Assembly (NCBI GenBank): GCA_963726795.1
Contig: CAVSDD010000007.1
Location: forward strand, 62,001-126,000
Reading direction: 5' to 3'
From: Hyphomicrobium_A sp963726795
Lineage (GTDB): Bacteria; Pseudomonadota; Alphaproteobacteria; Rhizobiales; Hyphomicrobiaceae
Length of the DNA: 64,000 nt
Shown here: in pieces, positions 17,220 to 26,024 of the stretch
How the letters are laid out: each line of letters begins with the position of its first letter
Position numbering within the stretch: the stretch's first letter is position 1
The notes under the pieces: model-generated
Seen by the model: only the letters and a program-made list of their open reading frames with translations
The model's database searches: none
What the model was told of the DNA's origin: nothing
Position numbers and translations under genes: made by a program

Positions 17220-18346
17220 ACGATCATCCGAAGATGATTGTCGAAAGATCGGCCGGGGAACGTAGTCGTGGTCAGGTGCGTGTGATCGGGCTGCTCCGTT
17301 TGCAGAACGCCCAGCCCCGAGCTCGACGCAAACGATGAGTTGGTGATACCGGTTAAGCCGCAGCTGTCCTGCAGCTGCGTCTCGCCGATGATCGTCCCGT
17401 GCTCCGTGTCGACGTAGACGATGCGTCCCGCTCGCGGCGCGGACGCTGCGAGAATTCTCCCACCGCCATCCACCGCCACGGCCCCGATGTAGCCCGCGAG
17501 CGCGGCGCCGCGCGGCGCATTGGGCTGGATCAGCTGCGGGGCTCTATCCAAGCCGGCGCAGCCGATAAGCTCGGGTGAGTTACTCGTCTCGCCTTCCCAT
17601 TGCGCGCCGAACCATATGGTGCCTTTCGCGTCCGCCGCGATGTGACGGATCGAAAGCTTGTGCAATGCGCCGATGTGCTCGTGCTTGGCGAGAAGCGCAC
17701 CCGACCCCGCATCGATAAAGGCGAGCGACGGCACCATCGTGTCGACATTGAGCTTCTTGCGGCCTGTCTCGACGTGGGTTTCAATGCCGCCGTTAGCGAC
17801 CGCGAGGGTTTTGCCGTCCTCGAGCAGGATCACCTCGTGCGGGCCGATGCCGTGTGTCGGCATCTCGCCGATGCGTTTGAAACCGGCGCCAACGTCGTAG
17901 ATGCCAAGCAGCCCCTGGCGCGTGGCGTTGTCGTGCTCGGTGCCATACAGCAGGCGCCCGTCACGCGAAAACACGCCGTGCCCGTAGAAGTGCCGGTTTG
18001 CCGGCGTGGTGAACAGCACCGGCGCCCGACGATTGTAGACATCGAAGGCGAGCCCGAACGACCCCGGCCGACGCGCAAACACCACCGCCCAGCCGCTCGG
18101 CTTGTCGAAGGCGATGTCGTGACCTCGTTCCTTCAGCGGCAGCTCGCGTATGATCGTTCCGTCGACGGTGAGGACCACGACCGAGTAGTTGCCGTCGGGT
18201 CGGCGGCAAGCCGCGATCAGATCGCCGGCGGTGACGTCGTCGTTTGCATCGGCGGAAAGCACACCGGCAAACGAGCGCGACACCGAGGACGCCAGCAGCG
18301 CCCCGCCAATCAGGAAATTGCGTCGATCAATCACCATCGAGCTCAT
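17216..18346 (-). CDS. DUF1513 domain protein, Tat-type signal
   Basis: A 376-residue periplasmic beta-propeller-like protein. The N-terminus MVIDRRNFLIGGALLASSVSR carries a twin-arginine signal (R-R-N-F-L). Body segments HFYGHGVFSRDGRLLYGTEHDN and IGPHEVILLEDGKTLAVANGGIETH are diagnostic of DUF1513. Its gene overlaps the end of the imelysin-like gene by 20 bases, and DUF1513 is commonly found last in imelysin/di-heme loci, where its role in iron handling is presumed but not established. Confidence 0.88.
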   Translation of the reverse strand: MSSMVIDRRNFLIGGALLASSVSRSFAGVLSADANDDVTAGDLIAACRRPDGNYSVVVLTVDGTIIRELPLKERGHDIAFDKPSGWAVVFARRPGSFGLAFDVYNRRAPVLFTTPANRHFYGHGVFSRDGRLLYGTEHDNATRQGLLGIYDVGAGFKRIGEMPTHGIGPHEVILLEDGKTLAVANGGIETHVETGRKKLNVDTMVPSLAFIDAGSGALLAKHEHIGALHKLSIRHIAADAKGTIWFGAQWEGETSNSPELIGCAGLDRAPQLIQPNAPRGAALAGYIGAVAVDGGGRILAASAPRAGRIVYVDTEHGTIIGETQLQDSCGLTGITNSSFASSSGLGVLQTEQPDHTHLTTTTFPGRSFDNHLRMIV

Positions 18347-19415
18347 TGAACCCCAAAGTCAGCCCCGCGGCCGGTGCGAGCTCGCGACCAACGAGCTTGC
18401 GCACGCCTTCGACATGGAAGCGCAGCATCCGCAGCTGACGCTCCCGTTCCTGCGGATCCTTCGCCGGGCTTCCCTCTTTTAGCGCGGCCGGCATATCGGC
18501 GGTCAGCCGTCCAAAGGCGGTCGTGATCCATTGCGGCATCCACGCTTTCGCCTTCGGCATGGAGCCGCCTAAATCGAGTGCGTTATAGAGATCCTTGAGC
18601 GATGCAATCCCTGCTGAGACATAGCGCGCATTCAAGCCAGATCGCGCGAAAGGCAGCCGTGCCGGCTTGGCCACTTTGTCCTCAGCGGCAATCAGCGGCG
18701 CGATCTCGCGCTCCTGCACGAGCTGCAGCCCGGTGATGAGCGCGCGGGCAAATTCGCCCGGCGGCTCTGCAAGCGACCGGTAGGTCGGGCTGTCGGCGCC
18801 CGCGTGCATCATCTTGGCGCGCCAGCCGGCATCACCGCCCCACTCGTCGAGAACGTCGCGCGCGATGCCGGCAATATTGTTCGCAACCGATACCGCGAGT
18901 TTGCAGCGATACCGGCCCTCCTCATCGGCGGCATCGAGCGGATGCGCAGTATCCGTCAGAAGGATTTCAAGCACCGTGAGGCCCTGCACGGCGACGCTCT
19001 TCTTTTCGAGCGTTGCGGGATCAAGCGCCGCGGAATCGCGCTGCGCGATGAGCAAACGCAGCTGGCGGTCGGTGAAGCCGCGCGGATCGGGCCAGAAGTC
19101 GAAGCGCTCGGGCCGTCCCGTGGTCGCCATGGGACCAAATCGCAGGAACTCGACGCCGCCCCACGCCAGCACCGCGCGGTCGAAGTCGGCACGCACCGCG
19201 GCGAGGCGCTCCTTATTTCCGGCGCATCCGGCATCGAGATCGTCGGCCAGCGCTCGCGTCGCTTTGTCGAGTTCGGTAAAGCGCGGGATGAGATAGCCGT
19301 CGATCAAGCGAACGGTCTGATCGAGGAACGGTACCGGCACCGAAGCGGCAGCCACGCCACTCCATAGGCCGAACGCTGCGGCAAGCAACGGTACGCGCTG
19401 CGCATGTCTCCCCAC
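18327..19415 (-). CDS. Imelysin-like periplasmic protein (second copy)
   Basis: A 362-residue imelysin-domain protein with a signal peptide (ending AAAS-VPVPFL). Segments FDRAVLAWGGVEFLRFGPM, RFDFWPDPRG, VQGLTVLEILL and FARSGLNARYVSAGIASLKDLYNAL follow the helical-bundle pattern of the EfeO/ICMP-related imelysins. The GxHxxE motif of the first copy is not present in the same form. Start chosen: GTG at 19413-19415 with AAGGA about 9 bases upstream. The much longer open frame that continues to 22586 is antisense to other genes and not coding. Divergent from the imelysin gene at 19707. Confidence 0.82.
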   Translation of the reverse strand: MGRHAQRVPLLAAAFGLWSGVAAASVPVPFLDQTVRLIDGYLIPRFTELDKATRALADDLDAGCAGNKERLAAVRADFDRAVLAWGGVEFLRFGPMATTGRPERFDFWPDPRGFTDRQLRLLIAQRDSAALDPATLEKKSVAVQGLTVLEILLTDTAHPLDAADEEGRYRCKLAVSVANNIAGIARDVLDEWGGDAGWRAKMMHAGADSPTYRSLAEPPGEFARALITGLQLVQEREIAPLIAAEDKVAKPARLPFARSGLNARYVSAGIASLKDLYNALDLGGSMPKAKAWMPQWITTAFGRLTADMPAALKEGSPAKDPQERERQLRMLRFHVEGVRKLVGRELAPAAGLTLGFNELDGD

Positions 19416-19574
19416 GGGCCGTCGTCCTTTTACGCCATCGTACGCGCAGCATTTAGTGCGGGCCAGTCTCGGCAACCCGCGTCTTTGGAAGCATTCAAAA
19501 CAGCATTGTCGACCGCGCATATCAGCGCAAGCCGCGCGCGGCGGTGCAGACGCCAACTTTATTCTTGACTTCGT

Positions 19575-19595
19575 GAGTAATAATTCATTTTCATC
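19575..19595. promoter_or_regulatory. AT-rich element between divergent imelysin genes
   Basis: The only AT-rich patch of the 291-base divergent region; it reads GAGTAATAATTCATTTTCAT. It loosely resembles a degenerate Fur/Mur-type box (A/T hexamers with AAT-ATT symmetry), which would suit iron control of this locus, but it is not a close match to Fur, RirA or Irr consensus sites. Confidence 0.3.
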
Positions 19596-19706
19596 GCGGC
19601 GGACATGCGCAGGGACAGCGCATGGAGATGAGCGCGTCCGCAGTGCCGCAACGCCGGCTCGCACCCGCGCACCGACATACGCTCGAAGCACAGAGGATGT
19701 GGGCAG

Positions 19707-20984
19707 ATGTTTAAAATCTTTGCCGTCACGCTTGCCGCCGCCGTGGGCGTCAGCACGATCGCCGTTGCCGATACCGCGCCCGACTTGAAGGCCGTCATCA
19801 CCAACTACGCCAACATCGCGCAGGCCGGGTATACCGACGCGCTCACCGGCGCCAAGCAGCTGCAGGTCGCTGTCGAAACGTTCCTCAAGGAGCCGACCGA
19901 CGCAAACCTGAAGGCCGCGCGCAAGGCGTGGGTCGACGCCCGCGTGCCCTACATGCAGACGGAGGCCTTCCGCTTCGGCAACAAGATCGTCGACGACTGG
20001 GAGGGCAAGGTTAACTCGTGGCCCCTCGATGAGGGCTTCATTGATTACGTCTCGGACGCCTACGGCAAAGAGTCCCCGTCGAACGACCTCTACGTCGCCA
20101 ACGTGATCGCCAACACCTCGCTCAAGATCGCCGGCGAGCCGGTCGACACCTCGAAGATCAACAAGGAACTCCTGGCCAAACTGCAGGAAGCGGGCGGCGT
20201 CGAATCCAACGTCGCCACCGGCTACCACGCGGTCGAATTCCTGCTGTGGGGCCAGGATCTGAACGGCACCGGGCCTGGCGCCGGCAACCGTCCCGCGACC
20301 GACTACGACCTCAAGAACTGCTCGAATGGCCATTGCGATCGCCGCGCGGAATACCTCAAGACCGCTACCGATCTTCTCGTCGACGATCTGACATTCATGA
20401 GTGAGCAGTGGGGACCCGAAGGCGACGCCCGCAAGGCGGTGCTGGCCGACGACGGCAAGGCCGGTCTCGTCGCCCTGTTCACCGGGCTTGGCTCGCTCTC
20501 CTACGGCGAGATGGCCGGTGAGCGCATGAAACTGGGCCTGCTGATCCACGACCCCGAGGAAGAGCACGACTGCTTCTCCGACAACACCCACAATTCGCAC
20601 TACTACGACGCCAAGGGCATCCAGAACGTCTATCTGGGATCCTACACTCGTCCCGACGGGTCGGTGATAAAGGGTCCAAGCGCGTCCGATCTCGTGCGCG
20701 CCAAGTCGCCTGAAGCCGACGAGCACACGCGCGCAGCGCTCGATCACACGATGGAGCGCGTAGGTGCGATCAAGAAGCGCGCCGAAGCCGGCGAGGCCTA
20801 CGATCAGATGATCGGCGAGGGGAATGCCGAGGGCAACGCGCTCGTGGACTCGACGATCCAAGCCCTGGTCGCCCAGTCGAAGGAATTCGAGCGCGACATT
20901 GCGGCTCTCGAGCTCAAAGCGATCGAGTTCGAAGGGTCGGACAGCCTCGATCACCCCGACAAGGTCAACAAGTCGGAGAAGTAG
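19707..20984 (+). CDS. Imelysin family periplasmic protein
   Basis: A 425-residue exported imelysin: signal peptide to about residue 22 (STIAVA-DTAP), two helical bundles, and the family metal-site motif GYHAVE (residues 172-177) in TGYHAVEFLLWGQDL. Further conserved segments are SWPLDEGFIDYV, GPEGDARKAV and DCFSDNTHNSHYYDAKGIQNVYLG. Imelysins with this signature are iron-regulated periplasmic proteins thought to bind iron or heme. The gene is followed 141 bases later by a di-heme cytochrome and divergent from a second imelysin, the usual cluster for this family. Confidence 0.92.
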   Translation: MFKIFAVTLAAAVGVSTIAVADTAPDLKAVITNYANIAQAGYTDALTGAKQLQVAVETFLKEPTDANLKAARKAWVDARVPYMQTEAFRFGNKIVDDWEGKVNSWPLDEGFIDYVSDAYGKESPSNDLYVANVIANTSLKIAGEPVDTSKINKELLAKLQEAGGVESNVATGYHAVEFLLWGQDLNGTGPGAGNRPATDYDLKNCSNGHCDRRAEYLKTATDLLVDDLTFMSEQWGPEGDARKAVLADDGKAGLVALFTGLGSLSYGEMAGERMKLGLLIHDPEEEHDCFSDNTHNSHYYDAKGIQNVYLGSYTRPDGSVIKGPSASDLVRAKSPEADEHTRAALDHTMERVGAIKKRAEAGEAYDQMIGEGNAEGNALVDSTIQALVAQSKEFERDIAALELKAIEFEGSDSLDHPDKVNKSEK

Positions 20985-21125
20985 GGCGCGGTCGATCCTG
21001 ATCGAGGCGATCGGGGGCATCTGGCCTGCGGGGGATGGTGCGGCGGCGGAGCGCGTATAAAGCGCCTCGGCCGCCGTGGTAACCGATCTCCTCCAGATCC
21101 GCCGCAAGCCGCTACGCTCTCGGCT

Positions 21126-22676
21126 ATGGTCGAATGCATGCCCCGCGAACGCTTCACCAAAAGCAGAAATCCAGCCGCGTCGCTGATCGCGCTGCTGCTG
21201 CCGGGCGCGCTCGCGATCGTGGTCGCGGGGTGGCTCGTGACCGGCACCGGACGCGCGGCGACCAGCCCGGCTCCAGAGTCGGCGCCGCCAGGCGTCCCCA
21301 CCGACGCCGAGGGCGAGGACACGCCCGGCGGCACCGCGACCACGCGCGAGAGCACCAACACGCGCGATGCCTTCTCGCGCTTCTCGCGCGGCATCGGCTT
21401 TGAGGGCGAAGCCAAGTTCAAGATCGGCAACGCCATCTTCCGGCGGCTGTGGGTGTCGGCACCGGCTTCCACCACGAGCGCCGACGGGCTCGGGCCGCTG
21501 TTTAATTCGCGCGCCTGCCAGAGCTGCCACTTCAAAGACGGCCGCGGCCACCCCCCCAAAGCGAACTTCCCCGACGACACAGCCAAATCGATGTTCCTGC
21601 GCCTCTCGATCCCGCCCGAGACCGCGGAGCAGAAGCGGCTCATCGCCGAGCACCGCGTCAACTCCATTGACGAGCCGACGTACGGCGCGCAGCTGCAGAA
21701 CCTCGCCATCCAGGGCCTCGACAACGAGGGCCACATGCACGTCGATTACGCCGAGATGCCGGTGACGCTCGGCGACGGCTCGAGCGTGGTGCTGCGCAAG
21801 CCGACGTACTCCATCACCAACCTCAAGTATGGCGCGCTCCATCCCAAGACGATGCTGTCGCCGCGCGTTGCCCCGCAGATGATCGGGCTCGGGCTGCTCG
21901 AAGCGATCCCCGAAGCGCAGATCCGTGCGCACGCCGATCCCGACGACAAGAATCACGACGGCATCTCCGGCCATGCCAACGAGGTGTGGTCGATCGCGGA
22001 GAACCGGTTGAAGCTCGGGCGCTTCGGGTGGAAAGCCGGCGTCCCCTCGATCGCCGAGCAGTCGGCGCTGGCCTTTGCCGGCGACATGGGTCTCTCCAAT
22101 ACGCTGGTGCCGAAGCCCTCCGGCGACTGCACGGCAGCTGAACCCATGTGTCTCAACGCGCCCAACGGCAACAACCCCAAAGATGGCAACGTCGAGGTGC
22201 AGCCCAAGCTCTTCGACCTCGTGGTGTTCTACGCCCAGAACCTCGCGCTGCCGCCGCGGCGCAATCCCGGCGACGCTGTGGTCAAGCACGGCAAGGAGCT
22301 GTTCTACGCAGCCGGCTGCCAGGGCTGCCACGTGCCGAGCTTCACGACCGGCGCGGTCGCGGGCCAGCCGCAGCTCTCCAACCAGAAGATCTGGCCCTAT
22401 ACCGATCTGCTGCTGCACGACATGGGTGAGGGCCTCGCCGATCACCGCCCCGAGGGCATGGCGACGGGGAGCGAATGGCGCACCGCGCCGCTGTGGGGGC
22501 TCGGCCTCACCGAAACCGTGAGCGGGCACACGCTGTTCCTGCACGACGGGCGCGCGCGCAACATCACCGAAGCGATCCTGTGGCACGGCGGGGAGGCGCA
22601 GGCCTCGCGCGACGCGTATGCCGCCTTGTCGAAGGAAGAGCGCGACGCGCTCGACGCCTTCGTCAACTCGCTCTGA
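21126..22676 (+). CDS. Di-heme c-type cytochrome oxidoreductase (DUF1111 family)
   Basis: A 516-residue exported protein (hydrophobic signal or anchor at about residues 18-40) with two heme c sites: CQSCH at 131-135 and CQGCH at 398-402. The N-terminal site sits in GLGPLFNSRACQSCHFKDGRG, as in thiol-oxidoreductase/MauG-like di-heme proteins, and DPDDKNHDGISG (residues 271-282) looks like a calcium loop. The C-terminal GHTLFLHDGRARNITEAILWHGGEA is also diagnostic. Its steady company with imelysins suggests redox handling of iron in the periplasm; substrate unproven. Confidence 0.9.
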   Translation: MVECMPRERFTKSRNPAASLIALLLPGALAIVVAGWLVTGTGRAATSPAPESAPPGVPTDAEGEDTPGGTATTRESTNTRDAFSRFSRGIGFEGEAKFKIGNAIFRRLWVSAPASTTSADGLGPLFNSRACQSCHFKDGRGHPPKANFPDDTAKSMFLRLSIPPETAEQKRLIAEHRVNSIDEPTYGAQLQNLAIQGLDNEGHMHVDYAEMPVTLGDGSSVVLRKPTYSITNLKYGALHPKTMLSPRVAPQMIGLGLLEAIPEAQIRAHADPDDKNHDGISGHANEVWSIAENRLKLGRFGWKAGVPSIAEQSALAFAGDMGLSNTLVPKPSGDCTAAEPMCLNAPNGNNPKDGNVEVQPKLFDLVVFYAQNLALPPRRNPGDAVVKHGKELFYAAGCQGCHVPSFTTGAVAGQPQLSNQKIWPYTDLLLHDMGEGLADHRPEGMATGSEWRTAPLWGLGLTETVSGHTLFLHDGRARNITEAILWHGGEAQASRDAYAALSKEERDALDAFVNSL

Positions 22677-22679
22677 TCG

Positions 22680-23474
22680 CTACTTACTTTCTTTGCCATT
22701 GCCCGGTCGCGGCACGATGGGGAAATCGAAGCGGCGCCCCTCGTAGGGCGCATCGCGCAGCTGGAAATGCCACCACTCGGTCGCCATCGGGGCGAAGCCT
22801 TCCTCGCGCATCGCTGAGCGCAGCGTATCGCGGTTGGCGCGCGCCGCGGCGGAGATGCTGTCTGAGTGGAAATGGCTCTTGGGATGGAAGCAATCGAAGT
22901 CGCTGCCCATGTCGAGCGGGCCCTGCAGATAGACCGACGTCTGAAAGCACGGGCCATCTGGTTTCAGCTCGGCGGGCTTCGGCTCTGGCGACACCGCCGC
23001 CGGAGCGGGAAACGGAACGAGGGTCAGGTCGACGGTGCTGCCTGCCGAATGGCGCGAGCGCGACGAAATAAAATTGAGCGAAAAGAGGCGGCTCTTGGCG
23101 AGCGTCGGATAATAGTAGGCCTTGGTGCGCTGATCGCCGGGCTCGTCCGCCCACTCCACGAAATCCTCGACCGCCCGCGCCGGCCGATAGCAGTCCAGCA
23201 CCTTGAGGCCGAAGCCTTTCGCATGCAGCGTCTCGTGCGCGCGCTTGAGCGCCGCCGCTGCCTCGGCCGTGAGCACGCATTCGCCCGCCTCGTAGCCCTT
23301 GACGGTGCGGCCGACGAAATTCTCCGTCCCGAAATAGCGGATGTCCTGGGCGATATCGGGCGCCACGTCGCGCAAATAGACGAAGCCGCGCGGCATGCCG
23401 CCATGTGAGGCGGCGTGCGCGGCGATCGACCCCAGCACAACCGCGAGCAGACTTGCGAGACCTCTTGCCGCCAA
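22680..23474 (-). CDS. D-alanyl-D-alanine dipeptidase-like M15 peptidase (VanX type)
   Basis: A 264-residue exported zinc peptidase. Signal peptide to about residue 21. Opening GFVYLRDVAPDIAQDIRYFGTENFVG is typical of VanX/DdpX. Zinc ligands H142 and D149 lie in SRHSAGSTVDLTL (SxHxxGxxxD), the catalytic arginine region is LDCYRPARAVEDF, and the catalytic Glu and last His ligand are in EWWHF (near residue 238). It would cleave D-Ala-D-Ala in the periplasm, more likely for cell-wall recycling than for vancomycin resistance, since no VanHA genes are near. Convergent with the di-heme gene (3 bases apart). Confidence 0.88.
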   Translation of the reverse strand: MAARGLASLLAVVLGSIAAHAASHGGMPRGFVYLRDVAPDIAQDIRYFGTENFVGRTVKGYEAGECVLTAEAAAALKRAHETLHAKGFGLKVLDCYRPARAVEDFVEWADEPGDQRTKAYYYPTLAKSRLFSLNFISSRSRHSAGSTVDLTLVPFPAPAAVSPEPKPAELKPDGPCFQTSVYLQGPLDMGSDFDCFHPKSHFHSDSISAAARANRDTLRSAMREEGFAPMATEWWHFQLRDAPYEGRRFDFPIVPRPGNGKESK

Positions 23475-23624
23475 ACGGACTTCTCCCTCAACCCGATGCC
23501 GCAGATATCTATCCGAAAAATGCCAGCGCGCAAAAAGCGCTGAAAACGGCTTGGTGAGAGCGGATGCGGACGCGCGACTTTGTCCTCGCGGGAATGACCC
23601 CGAGGTTTTGCGATCATGAAGGGA

Positions 23625-23687
23625 GCGCGGGCGCCAAGCGCTGCGATCCTGTCGCGACTTTTTAGGGCACCGCTTGGGCGCCCGCGC
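23625..23687. repeat. Long GC-rich inverted repeat
   Basis: Arm GCGCGGGCGCCAAGCG at 23625-23640 pairs with CGCTTGGGCGCCCGCGC at 23671-23687, perfect except one bulged G, around a 30-base loop that includes a run of five T. It does not sit directly after a gene, so a terminator is not obvious. Confidence 0.6.
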
Positions 23688-24139
23688 ACGGATCTCTCAT
23701 GGCCGAGGGTGCGGACACGACCGCAGCGGGCTTGGGCTCCAACCTGCTCTGGCAGGCCATCGTCCCGGAGCCGCCGGCGGCTGCCGTTCTCGTAGTTACG
23801 TGAGAGCGGCCGCTGCGGAAGGGCGTCCACGCGCTTCGTTGCCGTCACGCGTAGCCTCGGTCGCACGACCCGGAATAGGGCGAAGCTGCCTGCACCGGCG
23901 CGCGCAACGGAACGCAACGACGGCTCATCCGGGACCGTTCCCCGCCCCGCGTCAGACGCTCAAGCTTGTCGCGTCCCTTCGTCGGGCAGGGATGAGGTGA
24001 GTATGGGGGATGCGCGAGGGGCGGGGATTACTATCGCGCGGGGGCCCCGGTGTGTGCCCAGCGGGGGACGGGTGGATCAGATGCTGAGTGATCATCGTCG
24101 CGTCCACCTCGCGACTGAAGCGCGCGGCGCACGGTGAGC

Positions 24140-24153
24140 GTCTATACATAGAC
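24140..24153. promoter_or_regulatory. Perfect palindrome overlapping a possible -10 box
   Basis: GTCTATACATAGAC: 6-base arms around AC, with a TATACA core that could serve as a -10 element for the following gene. It lies 28-68 bases upstream of the two candidate starts and may be an operator. Confidence 0.35.
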
Positions 24154-24180
24154 TTGGGCCAAGCGCATATTTCTCGGATC

Positions 24181-25327
24181 GTGAGTACGCGTACTTCGGG
24201 GACGGGGATGGATTGCGGGTCACAGGATGCTCTGTGCGAGCTGGCAAATTGGGTTTCGAACAATGACCTGATCGGGCCATGGCTGGTCGAGGTAATAAGC
24301 CGCTTTGGTGACCACGCTACTGGCATTGCTGGTGTGCTCGCGCAATTTGTGCGCGACTACGGGCAGTCGATTGTCGGTCTAGTTGGCGTTTCGTTCGGCT
24401 TTTGGCGCTGGTGGCGCTATCGCGAGCACATACTGCACAAGCGCCTTTCCGAATATTTGCGTGAGAACGACACGCGGCTTGCGGCGGGCACCGCAGAGCT
24501 CGTTGAGATCATTCAGCGGCCCGCGCCCGGGCAGCATTTCAAAGATCCGCTTTTTATCGACGCCGATTTGCGTGCAGTGCTGCGCGAGCGCAATTGGGAT
24601 AAAGCGACCTTCGCATTGAGCGTTGCATCCAGTTCGGATTGGCAACTCTCAAATGCAATCGAGCGTATCAAGATGCGAGGGCACTGCACAAGCGATGATC
24701 GCGTCGCTGAACAAGCAGCTCTTCAGTGCGTATAGTATAAAAGGCGCCATAGCAGCATCGACTATGCGCGGCAATAAAATCGACGCTTCAGAAGCTCTGA
24801 GACATTTCAAGCACGCGCTCAAAATTCCTGGGCATGAACGGGACCTCACCGTGCGGGAACTTGAGGCCCATCAGATGCGAAAACTCGGTTTGCCTGCCAA
24901 AGATGCCTATGAAGAACTTGTGCTTCTTGCAACTACCCTTGACGACATTCGGGCCCGTGATTTCCAGACGGCGCGCATGAAGAGATTTGTTGCCGAGGTG
25001 ATTGTAGGCGTTAGGCCAAGAAATGCTTACTGGTCACTCACAGACGCTGACGAGGCTTTGCCCTTACTCTCGAAGTGCGAGCCATTGAGTTTGTGGGAGA
25101 GGCTGGAAAAAGCGGACGTTCACTATCTCGCCGCGTACTGTGCAAAGAACTCGAACTTTTTAGCTCTTGAGCAAACACATCTTGATGAGGCGGGAGCGTT
25201 GTATGCCGGCCTATCACGGAGAGTTATCAACTCGAAGGTGGTTCAGACCCCGACAATTTCGAAGGCTGCGTGCGAACACGATCCAGGGTTGCAGGCGAGT
25301 CGATTGCGCAAGGAGCGGGACCTATGA
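24181..25327 (+). CDS. Unrecognised membrane-anchored helical protein, frame broken once
   Basis: I do not recognise this family. The first frame encodes a soluble start (DCGSQDALCELANWVSNNDL), one membrane helix (YGQSIVGLVGVSFGFWRWW) with basic flanks, then charged helices. The second frame continues with ASLNKQLFSAYSIKGAIAAS and repeated amphipathic helices (EALRHFKHALKIPGHERDL, KDAYEELVLLATTLDDIRA, LWERLEKADVHYLAAYCAKN) that look like TPR or similar helical repeats. Removing one G of GGG near 24679 joins the frames into about 370-380 residues. Start is GTG 24181 or ATG 24208. Codon use is less GC-rich than in neighbours, and the flanks are gene-poor, suggesting an acquired or rapidly evolving gene. 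Confidence 0.5.
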
Positions 25328-25346
25328 CGTGGCCTGGCTCCCTTAG

Positions 25347-25625
25347 CTAGATAAGGCGTAGCAGGAGGCCGCCGAGATAGGCTCCACCGGCAGCAATGAG
25401 CGCGTTGCCGAAGCTGCGCAACGTCGTGCTGCGAAGTACGTCGGTGAGCCCCGAGCTCCCTTGAGTCCTCGACGATAGGAGCTGGGATCGAGTGCTCGGC
25501 GTAGCGATTAGGCGAGCGCGAGGGCGCGATCTGGCCGGAGGCACCCGATCTGACCAAATACCCTTGAATCCACCAAATCCGGCGAGAGCGGCCGCACGAG
25601 GATGCGCCAATGCGAACCCAAGCAT
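25347..25625 (-). CDS. Possible small membrane protein (92 aa)
   Basis: A weak candidate. The frame has an arginine/serine-rich N-terminal half with no motif and ends in one credible membrane helix (SFGNALIAAGGAYLGGLLLR). It is convergent with the helical protein, 19 bases apart. The upstream part has shadow-like composition, so the true gene may be only the C-terminal 35 residues, or none. Confidence 0.25.
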   Translation of the reverse strand: MLGFALAHPRAAALAGFGGFKGIWSDRVPPARSRPRARLIATPSTRSQLLSSRTQGSSGLTDVLRSTTLRSFGNALIAAGGAYLGGLLLRLI

Positions 25626-25941
25626 TTCTAGACCCCGGTCCGGCCGCGACGCGCACGGAGCTGAGCAGGCCGAATGCGGGGCAATTTGGCAAGCATTCTG
25701 GTTCTGCCAGAGCTCAGGCCCAATGGAGCGTCGATCCCGCTTGTATCATCGGTCAAACAATGAATACTACATAGAACTGGTGATCACACATTTCGACAGA
25801 TATTGCGCCGCAAGCTACCAGCAGTTCGAGCTCGGTGAAGTGGGACTTGAGCGGGTTGCCCAGCGGCCAGTGGCTGCCTCCCCTACGTCGCGGCGTCGCG
25901 CATGCTATCGTCCGCACGCTCTCCCCGCCACCGCCCCCCCC
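25626..25941. other. Intergenic stretch, possible gene remnant
   Basis: No complete gene is visible. Bases 25740-25850 are less GC-rich than the surroundings and would read RSNNEYYIELVITHFDRYC, coding-like but without a usable start or family match, so it may be a remnant. Confidence 0.3.
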
Positions 25942-25976
25942 AAAAAAATGGCCGCGACCCTAAAGGATCGCGGCCA
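25942..25976 (-). terminator. Rho-independent terminator of the amidohydrolase gene
   Basis: Stem TGGCCGCGA (25949-25957) / TCGCGGCCA (25968-25976), loop of 10, followed on the minus strand by seven T (25942-25948). It is 50 bases past the stop of the gene at 26025. Confidence 0.85.
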
Positions 25977-26020
25977 GAGATAGAGGAGAGAGTGGAGAGG
26001 AGAGAGAGTTAGAGAGAGCG
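25977..26020 (-). repeat. Purine/pyrimidine tract in the 3' untranslated region
   Basis: About 44 bases almost purely G and A on the plus strand (CU-rich in the transcript), between the stop codon and the terminator of the amidohydrolase gene. Confidence 0.6.
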
Positions 26021-26024
26021 TGCG

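Larger units (their letters stand above)
23475..24180. other. About 700 bases with no recognised gene
   Basis: Both strands give only arginine-rich, low-conviction frames here. The stretch contains a long inverted repeat at 23625-23687 and G-rich runs (24001-24070). It may be decayed sequence; it starts the gene-poor section that runs to about 26 kb. Confidence 0.5.

Noticed and set aside
18327..22586. A 1419-codon minus-strand open frame
   Set aside because: Only its last 362 codons (18327-19415) match imelysin. The rest is antisense to the imelysin and di-heme genes, which have motifs and signal peptides; its long opening is a GC-rich codon artefact.
23604..23810. A 60-codon plus-strand frame starting MKGARAPSAAIL
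   Set aside because: Starts with no ribosome site, overlaps the inverted repeat and is arginine-rich; no similarity to any known family.
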